Counted from the first letter of the stretch, positions 48,695-58,649 are shown. The stretch is 64,000 bases of DNA from Gimesia chilikensis (GCF_008329715.1 NZ_VTSR01000014.1:62001-126000), one strand, 5' to 3'. Numbers and translations are program-made. The notes: a model not told the origin generated them from the sequence alone.

Positions 48695-48710
48695 ATACTT
48701 CTTAAGCGGC
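48686..48710. terminator. Hairpin over both stop codons of convergent genes
   Basis: GCCGCTTA / TAAGCGGC form an 8-bp stem with a nine-base loop. The left arm holds most of waaF's TAG stop and the right arm most of the GT87 gene's stop on the other strand. It may end both transcripts. Confidence 0.6.
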
Positions 48711-49964
48711 CAGAGAAGCATTCTGAGCAGCCTCTGTCGTGTCTGCTCCCTCTGACTGGCTCATCCGGTTTTCGCGTGCCCGGCTTTCAAAATAGGCCAT
48801 CTGCCAGGCCATCAACGGGAGAATTCCCAGCGGTAAAATCGCAGGTGACCAGGCAGCAACCGGCAGCAGGACGCGTTCCACTGCACCCATTCCCAGAGGG
48901 ACGAGTAACAGCCAGGCTGTCAGAGCGAGTCCACGGTAGCAACGTTCCTGCATACTCACGATCAGCGCCCAACTGGCGATGGGGGCGGCCAGCAGAAACG
49001 TCAAACGCTCGGTACCAGGACCAACGAGTAGCTGCCAGCAGACCCAGGTGGTCAAGACGCCGGTGAAATACGCTTCTTTCGAGGTGGTGATGCGGGTCAG
49101 ACGCAAACACCACAACAGCGCCAGTCCGGCCATTCCCAACTGCAGAAGTGTGTAGACTCGATCGTCAATGTAGGTCCCGAAGTTCTCGGCAATCGTGTAA
49201 GCATCCCGCAATCCCGCCTGTCTGAGTGTACGATACGGGCCGGTGAGCAGGTCATACCAGTTCTGGTACTGCTGAACGACGACCGGCAAGGGACGTGTTA
49301 AAAATGGGGGAAGCACCAGCACTGCACAGGCGGTCGCAAAGCGGGGACCCAGCTGAAACGGAAAGCGAGCCATCAACAGTAACGCCAGCGCAGCCGGCCA
49401 GAGCTTGATATGCACGGCGGCAGCCAGAATAAAAGCGGCTCCCCACCAGCGTTCTTTTTTGAGACAGACGACCGCCAGTGCCGCCAGGGCAAAGACGAGG
49501 GCATTACTCTGGGCTGACCAGATCGCGCGCGTACAGCCGACCAGACAGAGGATCAGAAACCCCGCTTCCTGCATTCGTGTCCATGAGCCGGGGAAGATTT
49601 CCTTAACCAGCAGTCGCAGCGCACAGACCAGCAGTCCGATGTTCAAAGCGGACCAGAGAATCCCCCCGACGGTCGGAGGAAAAACTGCGAATGCTGAGAA
49701 CGCCACCGCAAATGTGGGGCTATAGCGAAACCCGGTGCTATAGGCTTCATTATCATACAGGTTCCGATCGGCCCACCAGTTGATTGAAGAGTCTGCAAAG
49801 CAGGGGTAAACCGATTTCCGTTCGGGTTGAACGATAAATTTCACGCTCACCACAACCCACAATACGGCCCATAAGATCAACGCCCGCTTCAGCCAGATGG
49901 CTCCGGAAGTGGCTTCGACCTGGGGAGAATTAAAATAGAGTGGGTTATCGGGCAATTGATTCAT
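48702..49964 (-). CDS. GT87-like polytopic membrane glycosyltransferase (DUF2029)
   Basis: A 420-residue inner-membrane protein with about ten hydrophobic helices. FADSSINWWADRNLYDNEAYSTGFRYSPTFAV resembles the first extracellular loop of GT87 (DUF2029) mannosyltransferase-like proteins, with the F-R-Y-x-P motif. SAQSNALVFALAALAVVCLK and AAAVHIKLWPAAL match the Q-x-N and K-x-x-P helices of the family. It probably uses a polyprenyl-phospho-sugar donor at the outer face of the inner membrane. It runs against the LPS core operon but belongs to the same envelope gene group. Confidence 0.82.
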   Translation of the reverse strand: MNQLPDNPLYFNSPQVEATSGAIWLKRALILWAVLWVVVSVKFIVQPERKSVYPCFADSSINWWADRNLYDNEAYSTGFRYSPTFAVAFSAFAVFPPTVGGILWSALNIGLLVCALRLLVKEIFPGSWTRMQEAGFLILCLVGCTRAIWSAQSNALVFALAALAVVCLKKERWWGAAFILAAAVHIKLWPAALALLLMARFPFQLGPRFATACAVLVLPPFLTRPLPVVVQQYQNWYDLLTGPYRTLRQAGLRDAYTIAENFGTYIDDRVYTLLQLGMAGLALLWCLRLTRITTSKEAYFTGVLTTWVCWQLLVGPGTERLTFLLAAPIASWALIVSMQERCYRGLALTAWLLLVPLGMGAVERVLLPVAAWSPAILPLGILPLMAWQMAYFESRARENRMSQSEGADTTEAAQNASLAA

Positions 49965-50079
49965 GTCAGGCCTGAGGAATCGGTGCCTTACATGCGAAGG
50001 CAGGCATGCTAAGACGGGGGAGATCGTGCAGGAAAAACGACGCCCCCGCTTGTATTGCTTTTCGCCAGACAGGGCAAGA

Positions 50080-50826
50080 TCAATCAGCGGTTCCCGCCTG
50101 TTCTGTAGAGTGTTTCAGCTGATTTTTGAGCTTTGAAAAGAAATGCCTGCGGTGTTCCCGGGGCAGATTTTCAATCGCCGCACGTATACAGATGACTTGC
50201 AGCGAGCGGGGCAGGGGGAGCCCCTCATTGAGCGGCTGAATCGCCAGTCGGTCCAGCATGCAGATCAGCGATTTTTCCAGTGAAGAACAGCGACGGATTC
50301 CCACCGGATCGATCAGCCACAGCGCGGGCACACTCTGTCCCGATTCACCCGGCTTGAGAACGATGTTTTCCAGCTTGAGGTCCCGATGCCGCAGTTGAGC
50401 ATCAGCCAGGCGACGTACAATCGTCCCCAGTTCCCGTGCGATGGGATACAGTTCTGACTTGGATTCCGGGGCGACTGTTTTGAAGAGTTCGTAAACCGTC
50501 GTCCCCTCAATATAAGGCATTTCCAGCTGGTAAAACGGGCCGGACCGATACAGGGGTGTCGCCGGCTGAGGAGTGTTGACCCCTGCCTGCAGCAGTTGCC
50601 AGGCACCCGTCACCTGGCGTTGCGGCTGTGACTGACCAAAGAGTGACTTCCAGCGGAGCTTCCAGTCGAGGGGCCAGCGTTTGACTGTGGTCAATCCACG
50701 TCCCTGAATATCGAGCAGCCACACGGAACGTAAGTCTTCTTCTTTGAGGCAGCGAATGGTTGTATAGGGAACGCTGTCATCAAATAAGGAAAAGTGCTGT
50801 GGTGCTGCGGGAGGGGATTCAGACAA
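50080..50826 (-). CDS. Lipopolysaccharide-kinase-like protein (KdkA/WaaP/InaA family)
   Basis: A 248-residue protein with a eukaryotic-like kinase fold. An N-terminal beta-lobe (WLLDIQGRGLTTVKRWP, with a Lys candidate) is followed by YQLEMPYIEGTTVYELF. The catalytic loop is LRHRDLKLENIVLKP, with Asp and Asn, and the metal Asp lies in ALWLIDPVGIRRCSS. Relatives phosphorylate Kdo or heptose in the LPS core at the cytoplasmic face. The DFG-like segment reads I-D-P-V. Position among heptose and WaaE-like genes supports a role in core phosphorylation. Which sugar is modified is inferred only. Confidence 0.85.
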   Translation of the reverse strand: MSESPPAAPQHFSLFDDSVPYTTIRCLKEEDLRSVWLLDIQGRGLTTVKRWPLDWKLRWKSLFGQSQPQRQVTGAWQLLQAGVNTPQPATPLYRSGPFYQLEMPYIEGTTVYELFKTVAPESKSELYPIARELGTIVRRLADAQLRHRDLKLENIVLKPGESGQSVPALWLIDPVGIRRCSSLEKSLICMLDRLAIQPLNEGLPLPRSLQVICIRAAIENLPREHRRHFFSKLKNQLKHSTEQAGTAD

Positions 50827-51051
50827 TTTTACCCTGGCATCTCATGAATTCGATGATTGCCCTTTTCCAGATCACAGTTTCCTGCCAAACTCATGGCAAG
50901 CTTTCAGGAAAAGGCATAATTGATCATAATAGTATTCACATCGATCAGGATTCCTCTTTTAACAGGATCGCGCGCGGTTGACAATCTTGATGTTTGTTCG
51001 ACCTTCCTGTGAAACATAGACCATTCTTACTGAAGTTTAAAAGCCAGCTTT

Positions 51052-51810
51052 ATGTCGTTATCGGTTATCGTCATTGTTAAAAACGAAGAATCTACGATTC
51101 GCGAGTGCCTGGCGTCGGTTGCCTGGGCAGATGAAATCATCGTCCTGGATTCCGGCAGTAGCGACCAGACGGTGGCCATCTGCAAGGAATACACAGAGCA
51201 CGTTTACGAAACCGACTGGCCTGGCTTTGGACCTCAGAAAAACCGCGCACTCGAGTACGCCTCGAATGAGTGGGTCCTGTCGATCGATGCTGACGAACGA
51301 ATCTCTTACGACCTGCAGACCGAAATCAAACGCGTCATCCAGATGCCCAAACGCTACGATGCCTATTCCATGCCCCGCCGATCCAACTACTGCGGGCGGT
51401 ACATGAAGCATAGTGGCTGGTGGCCCGATCATGTGGTGCGCCTCTTCCGTCGGGGCAAAGCCGAATTCAGTGACGACCTGGTCCACGAGCGGATTGTCGT
51501 GCAGGGCAAAGTAGGCAAACTCAAGGAACCCATCATTCACGAATCTCTGCTCACGCTGGAACAGATTCTGAATACGATGAATTCCTATTCCACCGCGGGT
51601 GCAAAAATGATGGCGGAAGAACAGCAGCAGGCCAGCCTGTGCAAGGCCATCTGTCACGGCACGTGGACCTTTATCCGCACCTACTTTCTGCGGGCCGGTT
51701 TTCTGGACGGGAAAGAAGGTTTCATGCTGGCGATATCCAACGCGGAAGGCACCTACTATCGGTACCTGAAGCTGATGGTTCTCAACCGGGAAAAACAGGA
51801 AGAACTCTGA
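51052..51810 (+). CDS. waaE: GT2 glycosyltransferase, WaaE/KdtX-like (LPS core)
   Basis: A 252-residue GT-A enzyme. LSVIVIVKNEESTIRECLASVAWADEIIVLDSGSSDQTVAI is the WaaE-type opening (the WADEIIVLDSGS variant). WPGFGPQKNRALEYASNEWVLSIDADERIS holds the DxD metal site. HSGWWPDHVVRLFRRG and HERIVVQGKVGKL are also found in WaaE/KdtX. Members add a glucose or related sugar to the LPS inner core. It is followed 6 bp on by another GT2 gene, so the two are likely one transcript. Confidence 0.9.
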   Translation: MSLSVIVIVKNEESTIRECLASVAWADEIIVLDSGSSDQTVAICKEYTEHVYETDWPGFGPQKNRALEYASNEWVLSIDADERISYDLQTEIKRVIQMPKRYDAYSMPRRSNYCGRYMKHSGWWPDHVVRLFRRGKAEFSDDLVHERIVVQGKVGKLKEPIIHESLLTLEQILNTMNSYSTAGAKMMAEEQQQASLCKAICHGTWTFIRTYFLRAGFLDGKEGFMLAISNAEGTYYRYLKLMVLNREKQEEL

Positions 51811-51816
51811 AATTCC

Positions 51817-52638
51817 ATGGCCGGACTTGCTGTCGTCATCACCACCTACAACTGGCCCACTGCCCTGGAAGCAGTGCTGGCAGGTTATCTGAGTCAGCAG
51901 CGTGCGCCGGATGAACTGCTCATTGCCGACGACGGTTCCCGGGACGAAACCCGGACGGTCATCGAAGCATTCCAGGCGACAGCGCCGTTCACCGTCAAAC
52001 ACATCTGGCACCCCGATGAAGGCTTCCGCGCAGGAGCAATTCGGAATCGGGCCATCGAAGCTGCCGAGGCCGACTATATCGTCTTCACGGACGGGGACTG
52101 CATACCCGCTCCCTGGTTCCTGGCCCAACATGAACAACACGCGGAAGCCGGCTGGTTCCTGTCGGGAAACCGGGTGCTGCTGTCAGAGTCATTTTCAAAA
52201 CGGGTACTCGAAGAGAATCTGCCCGTGGAAGTCTGGACCTGGGCGCAGTGGTTCGCCGCTCGACGCGAGGGAAGTATCAACCGTCTGTTGCCTTTGTGCC
52301 GTCTGCCCCTGGGACGACATTACCGCCACCGGACTGCCCGGCAGTGGGAAGGTGCCAAGACCTGTAATCTCTCCGCCTGGAAGGTAGATCTGCTCGCCGT
52401 GAATGGCTTCGATGAAGACTACACCGGCTGGGGCATGGAAGATTCAGACCTCGTCCTGCGTCTGATTCGTAACGGAGTGTTTCACAAAGATGCCCGTTTT
52501 GCAGCCCCTGTATTTCACCTCTGGCACCCGGAGAATTCGCGGGATCAACTGGAAGAAAATCAGCGGCGACTCAAGCAGTTGATCGAGACCGATCGCATTC
52601 AGGCTCGCATCGGGATTGCCCAGGCACGAACTGCCTGA
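51817..52638 (+). CDS. GT2 glycosyltransferase with galactosyltransferase-type C-terminus
   Basis: A 273-residue GT-A enzyme beginning MAGLAVVITTYNWPTALEAVLAG. DELLIADDGSRDETR is the nucleotide site. RNRAIEAAEADYIVFTDGDCIPAPWFLAQ has the DxD-type D-G-D. FDEDYTGWGMEDSDLVLRLIRNG is the W-G-x-E-D motif of the Glyco_transf_7C region, which provides the catalytic acid. A likely role is adding a hexose to the outer LPS core or a surface glycan, from its place right behind the WaaE-like gene. The sugar is unknown. Confidence 0.88.
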   Translation: MAGLAVVITTYNWPTALEAVLAGYLSQQRAPDELLIADDGSRDETRTVIEAFQATAPFTVKHIWHPDEGFRAGAIRNRAIEAAEADYIVFTDGDCIPAPWFLAQHEQHAEAGWFLSGNRVLLSESFSKRVLEENLPVEVWTWAQWFAARREGSINRLLPLCRLPLGRHYRHRTARQWEGAKTCNLSAWKVDLLAVNGFDEDYTGWGMEDSDLVLRLIRNGVFHKDARFAAPVFHLWHPENSRDQLEENQRRLKQLIETDRIQARIGIAQARTA

Positions 52639-52659
52639 ACCCGAAGCGCGTCTGCGACG

Positions 52660-54459
52660 TTACTGCTTTTCTTTGCGAAAGATTTCGACGAAGAAGGCAC
52701 CCCGTGAGACGCCATTCCCTTCATCCAGCCAGGTCTGCAACTTCCTCTGTCCCTTCATCAGGTCCAGGGTGAAGGTCGTGGAGAGATCGCCTTCATCGAC
52801 GTCCTGCTGCTGTTTCTGATCGCCAATCTGGATCCGGGCAACACCCTTTTTCAGTGGATGATGGGCCGATTCCGGTCGGCATCGCAGGGTGATTTCATAC
52901 GTGCCCGGTGCTTCTACATTCACAATCCAGAAGCCGTTGGCGATCGGGTTCTTCGCGATCTGCTGATGATTCCAGGGAACCTGCTGAATCGGGGCGTGCC
53001 AGTCGTGACAGGTCAGGTGGGCAGGGTTCTCAAACCGGGAACCGACGCCGATCGCCACATATTCAGTGAAGCGGGGCTTCAGGCTCTCCCACCACTTTTC
53101 GTATTCCGCAGACAGATACTTCACCACGCCGGGAAATTCGGACGCAATATTCTTGGTCTGACCGGGATCGTGTTGAATGTCATACAGCTCCGTCTGGTTT
53201 ACCAGTCGCCAGCGTTCGGTCATCACCGAGGATTTCCGCCACTTCTCCGGCGTCTCAATCCGCTGTGAGTGGACGATCAAAGTCCGATTACGTAACGCGT
53301 CTTTCTTCCCCTTGAGGATGGGCACCAGGCTGGTGCCGTCCAGCTTGAGTTCGCTGGAAATCGTCAGGTGACAGAGTTCTGCCAGTGTGGGCAGGATGTC
53401 GATATGAGCCGAGAGTTGTGTGATATCCCGCCCCCCGTCCAGTTTGCCGGCCGGCCAGCGAATGTAACAGGGAACGCGATGTCCGCCGTCGTATTCTGAA
53501 CCCTTCGTACCCCGCATGCCTGCGTTAAAACCGGGCCACGATTCCAGTACGATCGGTTTGCCTTTGGAAAGTCGTCGCTGCTGTTTCTTGGAAAGGTCTT
53601 CCGGCTGGGGACGTTTAAAACCGGCTGCGGTTCCGTTATCGGTCATGAAGATCAGGATCGTGTTCTCATCGAGTCCCCAATCTTTGAGACGTCGTTCCAG
53701 CAGTCCCATGTTTTCATCGATGTTGGTGATCATGCCGTAAAAGGCGGCCATCTGCTTTGATACCCCTTTACGCTCGTAAGGATCGCTGTACTTGGGATCA
53801 ACCAGGTACGGACTGTGAGGGGCATTGGTTGAGATATAAGCAAAGAACGGTTCCGACTTGTTCATCTCGATGAAGTTCAGCGCTTCCTGGAACCAGATGT
53901 CCGTGCAATAGCCTTTGAACTTTTCCGGCTTGCCGTTCCGCAGATAGGTGTCGTCGAAGTAATCGTTCTGCCAGTAGTCCGGGGTCTGTGTGACTCCCCC
54001 ACCACCATGCTGCACGACGGTTTCAAATCCCTGGTCCTGGGGACGCAGCGGATAATTGTCGCCCAGGTGCCATTTCCCGAACATGCCGGTCTTGTAGCCG
54101 TTACTCTGCATCACTTCAGCCAGGGTAACCTCGTTGGTATTCATCAGCGAGCGACCCATGATCGTATGCCAGACGCCGGTCCGCGTGGAGTAATGTCCGG
54201 TCATCAAAGCAGAGCGGGTCGGCGCACAGGTCGGGTCGACATGGAAGTTGGTCAGACGCAGACTCTGGCGATACAGTTGATCCAGGTTCGGCGTCTGGAT
54301 CATCTTGTTCCCATGCGCGGCGATATCCCCGTATCCCTGATCATCTGTGATGACCAGAATAACGTTCGGCTTTCTGGTATTGGTACTGTCAGCGCGACAG
54401 TCGGTGAAGGTGACCAGTAGCAGCAGGGTGCAGGTCACAAGCTGAAAAATCGCTCGCAT
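52660..54459 (-). CDS. Secreted sulfatase (FGly type)
   Basis: A 599-residue periplasmic or secreted enzyme with signal peptide (MRAIFQLVTCTLLLLVTFTDCRA). The calcium site starts PNVILVITDDQGYGD (Asp39, Asp40). The formylglycine motif is C78-A-P-T-R, inside DPTCAPTRSALMTGHYSTRTG, so an FGE maturase is needed. FAYISTNAPHSPY, FMTDNGTAAG and KGSEYDGGHRVP supply the remaining metal and substrate sites. The C-terminal ~150 residues include a beta domain (FWIVNVEAPGTYEITLRC), possibly for glycan binding. Planctomycetes carry many such sulfatases for sulfated algal polysaccharides. The substrate here is not readable. Confidence 0.95.
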   Translation of the reverse strand: MRAIFQLVTCTLLLLVTFTDCRADSTNTRKPNVILVITDDQGYGDIAAHGNKMIQTPNLDQLYRQSLRLTNFHVDPTCAPTRSALMTGHYSTRTGVWHTIMGRSLMNTNEVTLAEVMQSNGYKTGMFGKWHLGDNYPLRPQDQGFETVVQHGGGGVTQTPDYWQNDYFDDTYLRNGKPEKFKGYCTDIWFQEALNFIEMNKSEPFFAYISTNAPHSPYLVDPKYSDPYERKGVSKQMAAFYGMITNIDENMGLLERRLKDWGLDENTILIFMTDNGTAAGFKRPQPEDLSKKQQRRLSKGKPIVLESWPGFNAGMRGTKGSEYDGGHRVPCYIRWPAGKLDGGRDITQLSAHIDILPTLAELCHLTISSELKLDGTSLVPILKGKKDALRNRTLIVHSQRIETPEKWRKSSVMTERWRLVNQTELYDIQHDPGQTKNIASEFPGVVKYLSAEYEKWWESLKPRFTEYVAIGVGSRFENPAHLTCHDWHAPIQQVPWNHQQIAKNPIANGFWIVNVEAPGTYEITLRCRPESAHHPLKKGVARIQIGDQKQQQDVDEGDLSTTFTLDLMKGQRKLQTWLDEGNGVSRGAFFVEIFRKEKQ

Positions 54460-54794
54460 AGGGTGCTCGTTGAGGTCTCTCTGTTCGGAAAGTCATTCAG
54501 ATATAAATCGATTTAGTGCGAATAGCCCGCTCCCATTTTAACTGGCACCGTGAGAGATGGGTAGCAATATTTTAACATGTCTTAGATTTCAACTCCCGTT
54601 AGAGGGTTTATGTTGGTTGTACTGTCCCGATTCCCGCCGGGAAGGCCAAAAAGGACGCCGGGCGATCATTTCCTTTTGATTCCCCAGTTCGCTATGATGG
54701 GCCGGAATTAAATCAAAGAACCTGAAAGGTCTACGGCCGGGAGCGTCCGCCGGGTCGGTTTGATATCAATATTCTCTGATGACTGAAAAGAGCT
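54460..54794. other. Divergent promoter region of the sulfatase and ychF genes
   Basis: 335 bp without a gene. It contains the 13-bp palindrome TTCCCGCCGGGAA at 54631-54643, which could be an operator. Otherwise nothing recognised. Confidence 0.45.
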
Positions 54795-55886
54795 ATGGAA
54801 GCTGGTATTGTTGGCCTGCCGAATGTAGGTAAATCAACGTTATTCAACGCCTTAACGGCGGCGGGGATCGCAAGCGAGAACTATCCCTTCTGTACGATTG
54901 AACCCAACGTGGGGATCGTCAATGTCCCCGATCCGCGGCTGGATATCATTCATAAATACATTACCACCGACAAAGTCATCCCCGCCATTCTCAGGCTGGT
55001 CGACATTGCCGGTATCGTCCGGGGGGCCTCCGAAGGCGAAGGGTTGGGAAATAAGTTCCTCTCTCATATTCGCAACGTAGATGCCATTCTGCACGTGGTC
55101 CGTTGTTTCGAGAACAGCGACGTGATCCACGTCGAAGGCAAGGTCGACCCGATCAGCGACATCGAAACCATCGATATGGAACTGATGCTGGCTGACATGC
55201 AGACGGTCGACTCGGCGAAAGATAAGGCTGCCAAGACTGCCCGCTCCGGGAATGCCGAAGCCAAAATGCGGCTGGCCGTCCTGGAAACCTGCGCAGAACG
55301 ACTGGCGGAAGAAAAACCGCTCCGCGGGCTGTCCTTCGATGATCCGGAAAAACGGAAAATATTCAAAGGCTATCAGTTCCTCACCGCCAAGCCGGTGCTC
55401 TATCTGGCGAACGTGGATGAGGACGACCTCCAGGGCGAAAGTGAACTCGTACAGCGGGTACGGGCACGAGCCGAAGAAGAGGGAGGCGAAGTCGTCGTGG
55501 TCTGTGGTCGCCTCGAAGCCGAAATCGCGGAACTCGACGAAGCTGACCGCAACGAAATGCTCGAGAGCGTCGGCCTGGAAGAACCGGCACTGGCCGCAGT
55601 CGCACGTGCTGCCTACCATACACTGGGACTGCAGAGCTATTTCACTGCCGGGAAAATTGAAATCCGCGCCTGGACAATTCCCATCGGCGCGACCGGACCC
55701 CAGGCAGCCGGCGTCATTCACTCGGACTTCGAACGCGGATTCATCCGGGCGGAAATCTTCTCGGTGGCTGACCTCGAACAGTACCAGTCGGAAAAAGCGA
55801 TCCGTGAAGCCGGTAAGCTTCGCGTGGAAGGCAAAGAATATGTGATGCAGGATGGCGACATCTGTCACTTCCTGTTTAACGTCTAA
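54795..55886 (+). CDS. ychF: Redox-regulated ATPase YchF (OLA1 family)
   Basis: A 363-residue cytoplasmic TRAFAC-class P-loop protein. G1 is GLPNVGKST at the extreme N-terminus. The switch and G3 region is [25 protein letters not shown]4 is LYLANVDE, with Asn-x-x-Glu in place of the GTP-selective N-K-x-D. This explains ATP use in the family. A coiled-coil insert lies at about 130-190, and a TGS domain ends the protein ([21 protein letters not shown] region, then [18 protein letters not shown]). It binds ribosomes and takes part in stress responses, known from relatives. Confidence 0.97.
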   Translation: MEAGIVGLPNVGKSTLFNALTAAGIASENYPFCTIEPNVGIVNVPDPRLDIIHKYITTDKVIPAILRLVDIAGIVRGASEGEGLGNKFLSHIRNVDAILHVVRCFENSDVIHVEGKVDPISDIETIDMELMLADMQTVDSAKDKAAKTARSGNAEAKMRLAVLETCAERLAEEKPLRGLSFDDPEKRKIFKGYQFLTAKPVLYLANVDEDDLQGESELVQRVRARAEEEGGEVVVVCGRLEAEIAELDEADRNEMLESVGLEEPALAAVARAAYHTLGLQSYFTAGKIEIRAWTIPIGATGPQAAGVIHSDFERGFIRAEIFSVADLEQYQSEKAIREAGKLRVEGKEYVMQDGDICHFLFNV

Positions 55887-56065
55887 ATTTCCAGGGATTC
55901 GTCTCGTCCGGACGGAGGAATCTCTGTGCTGCGGTGACGAAATCCTGTGAAATCAGAGAACTCCCGTTGCGGTCGACTTGTCCTGTTACAGGTTCCGGTC
56001 AGGATTACCGCGGGTGAAGACAGGGACGTACACAATTGAAACGCTAACATTCGAGAAGAAGTATC

Positions 56066-57127
56066 ATGAGTCTCTTTCGACCACAGGTTCAGCAGATGGA
56101 AGGTTACACTCCCGGGGAACAGCCCCAGGAGTCCGGCTGGGTCAAACTGAACACCAACGAAAACGCTTATCCTCCCTCGCCACGCGTCCTCGAGGCAGTG
56201 CAGCAGACACTGTCAGGTCGGTTGAATATTTATCCCGATCCGCTGGCAACCGAGTTTCGTAAAGTCGCTGCAGAACTGTTCGACGTCGATCCCGACTGGA
56301 TCCTGCCCGGCAACGGGAGCGATGAAGTTCTGACGATCCTGATGCGAACCTTTGTCGATGCCGGCGAACTGGTATCGGCTCCCTATCCCAGCTACACACT
56401 GTATGAAACGCTGGCTGAGATCCAGGGTGCCCGCTTTCAGAAGATTCAACTCAATCCCGACTGGAGCTGGCCCGACGCCGCACAGAATCAAATCGGCGAG
56501 AGTAAGATTCTGTTCGTTCCCAACCCGAATGCCCCGTCGGGCAATCGCTGGTCCGACCAGCAACTGCTCTCACTGATTCCTGCCCGCGGAGTGCTCGTCC
56601 TCGACGAAGCCTACGGCGATTTCTGTGATCAGCCGCACCGGGGAGAACTGCTCAAATCGGAGCAGGGCGAGAAGCTGATCGTAACCCGCACTCTAAGTAA
56701 GTCTTACAGTCTGGCAGGCATCCGTTTTGGCTTCGCCGTCGCGCACCCCGACCTGATCGGTGGCATGCGGAAAGTCAAAGACAGTTACAACTGTAACACC
56801 CTCTCCCTGGCTGCAGCGACCGCAGCCCTCAAGGATCAGGAGTGGATGCAGGAGAATACCGCGAAGATTCGCACCACCCGCCGCTACCTCGTCGAACAAC
56901 TCCGCAAGCTGGGCTTTGAAGCGGTGGACAGCCAGACGAACTTTGTCTGGTGCACACACGCCGACAAACAGCACGAACGGCGTTACCAGGAACTCAAGCA
57001 GCGGAAGATTCTCGTGCGTTACATGAAGTTTTCTCTGACGGAGGGAACTTTGGACGGCTTGCGGATCACCGTCGGCACCGATGCCGAGATTCAACACGTG
57101 CTGGATGCACTGCAGCAGATCGGCTGA
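56066..57127 (+). CDS. hisC: Histidinol-phosphate aminotransferase
   Basis: A 353-residue class I/II PLP aminotransferase that converts imidazole-acetol phosphate to histidinol phosphate. WVKLNTNENAYPPSPRVLEA is the family start and LPGNGSDEVLTILMR is the PLP-phosphate site. PNPNAPSGN binds the cofactor and LVLDEAYGDFC its pyridine ring. TRTLSKSYSLAGIRFGFA carries the Schiff-base lysine. It lies 195 bp before hisB on the same strand and they may be co-transcribed. Confidence 0.97.
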   Translation: MSLFRPQVQQMEGYTPGEQPQESGWVKLNTNENAYPPSPRVLEAVQQTLSGRLNIYPDPLATEFRKVAAELFDVDPDWILPGNGSDEVLTILMRTFVDAGELVSAPYPSYTLYETLAEIQGARFQKIQLNPDWSWPDAAQNQIGESKILFVPNPNAPSGNRWSDQQLLSLIPARGVLVLDEAYGDFCDQPHRGELLKSEQGEKLIVTRTLSKSYSLAGIRFGFAVAHPDLIGGMRKVKDSYNCNTLSLAAATAALKDQEWMQENTAKIRTTRRYLVEQLRKLGFEAVDSQTNFVWCTHADKQHERRYQELKQRKILVRYMKFSLTEGTLDGLRITVGTDAEIQHVLDALQQIG

Positions 57128-57321
57128 GCGACTGTTAAAACAGGCACAGCTTTACTTTCACTGAGGTGCGGTTAAAACGGTTATGCATTTCCCGCCGTTC
57201 CCCCACCGGGGAATTCGCGGCAGGCAGGCCTGTCTCTCTGAAGCATTTTGGTGAATCGTCTGCCACACGGTAAACTTTGATAAACGACCCACTTAATCCC
57301 TTTAGACATGAACTGACAGAG

Positions 57322-57909
57322 ATGAGCCGCAAAGCATCGATCAAACGTGAAACAGCCGAAACCCAGATTGAACTCACCCTGGAACTGGATGGTACCGGCC
57401 AGTCCGATATCCAGACCGGCGTCGGTTTCTTCGACCACATGCTGACCCTGCTGGCCCGCCACGCTTTGTTCGATCTGACAATCAAAGCGAACGGCGATCT
57501 GGAAGTCGACTATCATCACACCGTCGAGGATGTCGGGATCTGTCTGGGCAAAGCACTCTGTCAGGCACTCGGCGACAAGCAGGGCATCACCCGTTACGGC
57601 TCACTGACGATTCCCATGGAAGAGACCCTGGTCACCGCGGCCCTCGACTTGAGTGGGCGTCCCTGGTTTGTTTTTCAGGTTGAGTTTCCCACCGAAAAAA
57701 TCGGGCAGTTCGATACCGAACTCGTCCGCGAATTCTGGCAGGCGTTCTCTTCCAACGGTCTGCTCAACCTGCATCACGTTGTGCATCATGGTGCGAACAG
57801 CCATCACATTTCGGAAGGCATTTTCAAAGGCACCGCGCGAGCACTGCGGCAAGCAGTCAGCATTGATCCGCGTCAACAGGGAGTACCTTCTTCCAAAGGT
57901 GTACTCTAA
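57322..57909 (+). CDS. hisB: Imidazoleglycerol-phosphate dehydratase
   Basis: The frame opens at a TTG (57277), but ATG 57322 starts [20 protein letters not shown], the usual family start, and gives the typical 195 residues. It is the monofunctional dehydratase without the histidinol-phosphatase domain. Metal-binding histidines are in [38 protein letters not shown]. It makes imidazole-acetol phosphate, the substrate of the HisC encoded just upstream. A terminator hairpin follows. Confidence 0.97.
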   Translation: MSRKASIKRETAETQIELTLELDGTGQSDIQTGVGFFDHMLTLLARHALFDLTIKANGDLEVDYHHTVEDVGICLGKALCQALGDKQGITRYGSLTIPMEETLVTAALDLSGRPWFVFQVEFPTEKIGQFDTELVREFWQAFSSNGLLNLHHVVHHGANSHHISEGIFKGTARALRQAVSIDPRQQGVPSSKGVL

Positions 57910-57947
57910 AAGCATCGCCGTTTTTTCATTCCGACACACCAGCTTTT

Positions 57948-57982
57948 CGGGAACGATTTCATAAGTCGTTCCCGTTTCGTTT
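57948..57982 (+). terminator. Rho-independent terminator of hisB
   Basis: CGGGAACGA / TCGTTCCCG with a nine-base loop is followed by TTTCGTTT. It lies about 40 bp after the hisB stop. Confidence 0.75.
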
Positions 57983-58649
57983 GGGAGGGTGAATGTCAAT
58001 CTTCGGTAAGATGGTGTAGCGGAAAAAAGCGAATTTTTTTTTCACATGGTTTTTCTTCTCATCTTTGTTGACTCTCTGTGAAGAAAAGTTAATCTGAGAA
58101 TTAGCACCCGACAACTGATGTAATTCATTCTGATTTCTGCTGAAATCAAAACACAATTACTGATTGGGGATGCTTTAGAAAAACGATAAACAATAAGCCA
58201 TTCCGAATGAGACTGTCTTCAGTCGATACCTTTTTTTGATACTTGAACCCACTAAGATTTTTCTGCTTTAAGAATTACTCTTAACCAGGTTGAGGTGTTA
58301 CTTCACTCATCGTACTTCTGTTTCGCTTTCGTGTGTTTCAGGTCCACGGACCTTCATAACTGCGGTCGCGTTCTAGACATTGATGAGTGTTTGCAAAGGT
58401 CAGACAGACAGGTTTGACTTCGGGGAGGCCAATGTGATTCAACAGGGAAACTCCCGAAAAAGAGACCGCTTGTGCCAATACGGATGGCGACTTGGGTTAT
58501 TTTGACTGCCGAAAAATATGGCCAGATGTGTCAGCGGCAGCCTAGGACTTAATGGCTCTGTACGGATTTTGAGTAAGTTGGTTGGTAGTCAAATCTATTG
58601 TGATTGAAGCTCACAATTTTTCATTTCGGGAGTTTCCTTTTTCTTTTGC
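57983..58649. other. Long gene-free stretch
   Basis: About 670 bp, AT-rich in its first half, with several long T runs (T9 near 58036, T7 near 58231). A perfect inverted repeat AGGTCCACGGACCT sits at 58340-58353. From about 58390 to 58560 the sequence becomes GC-richer with several short complementary stretches (for example CTGCCG / CGGCAG). No tRNA, riboswitch or 6S/SRP RNA could be matched by eye, so a small structured RNA remains a guess. Confidence 0.4.

Noticed and set aside
51058..52140. 360-codon frame on the - strand
   Set aside because: Antisense to the two GT2 genes, which have full catalytic motifs.
57983..58649. tRNA, 6S RNA, SRP RNA or c-di-GMP riboswitch
   Set aside because: Compared by eye with the conserved cores of these RNAs. 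None matched.
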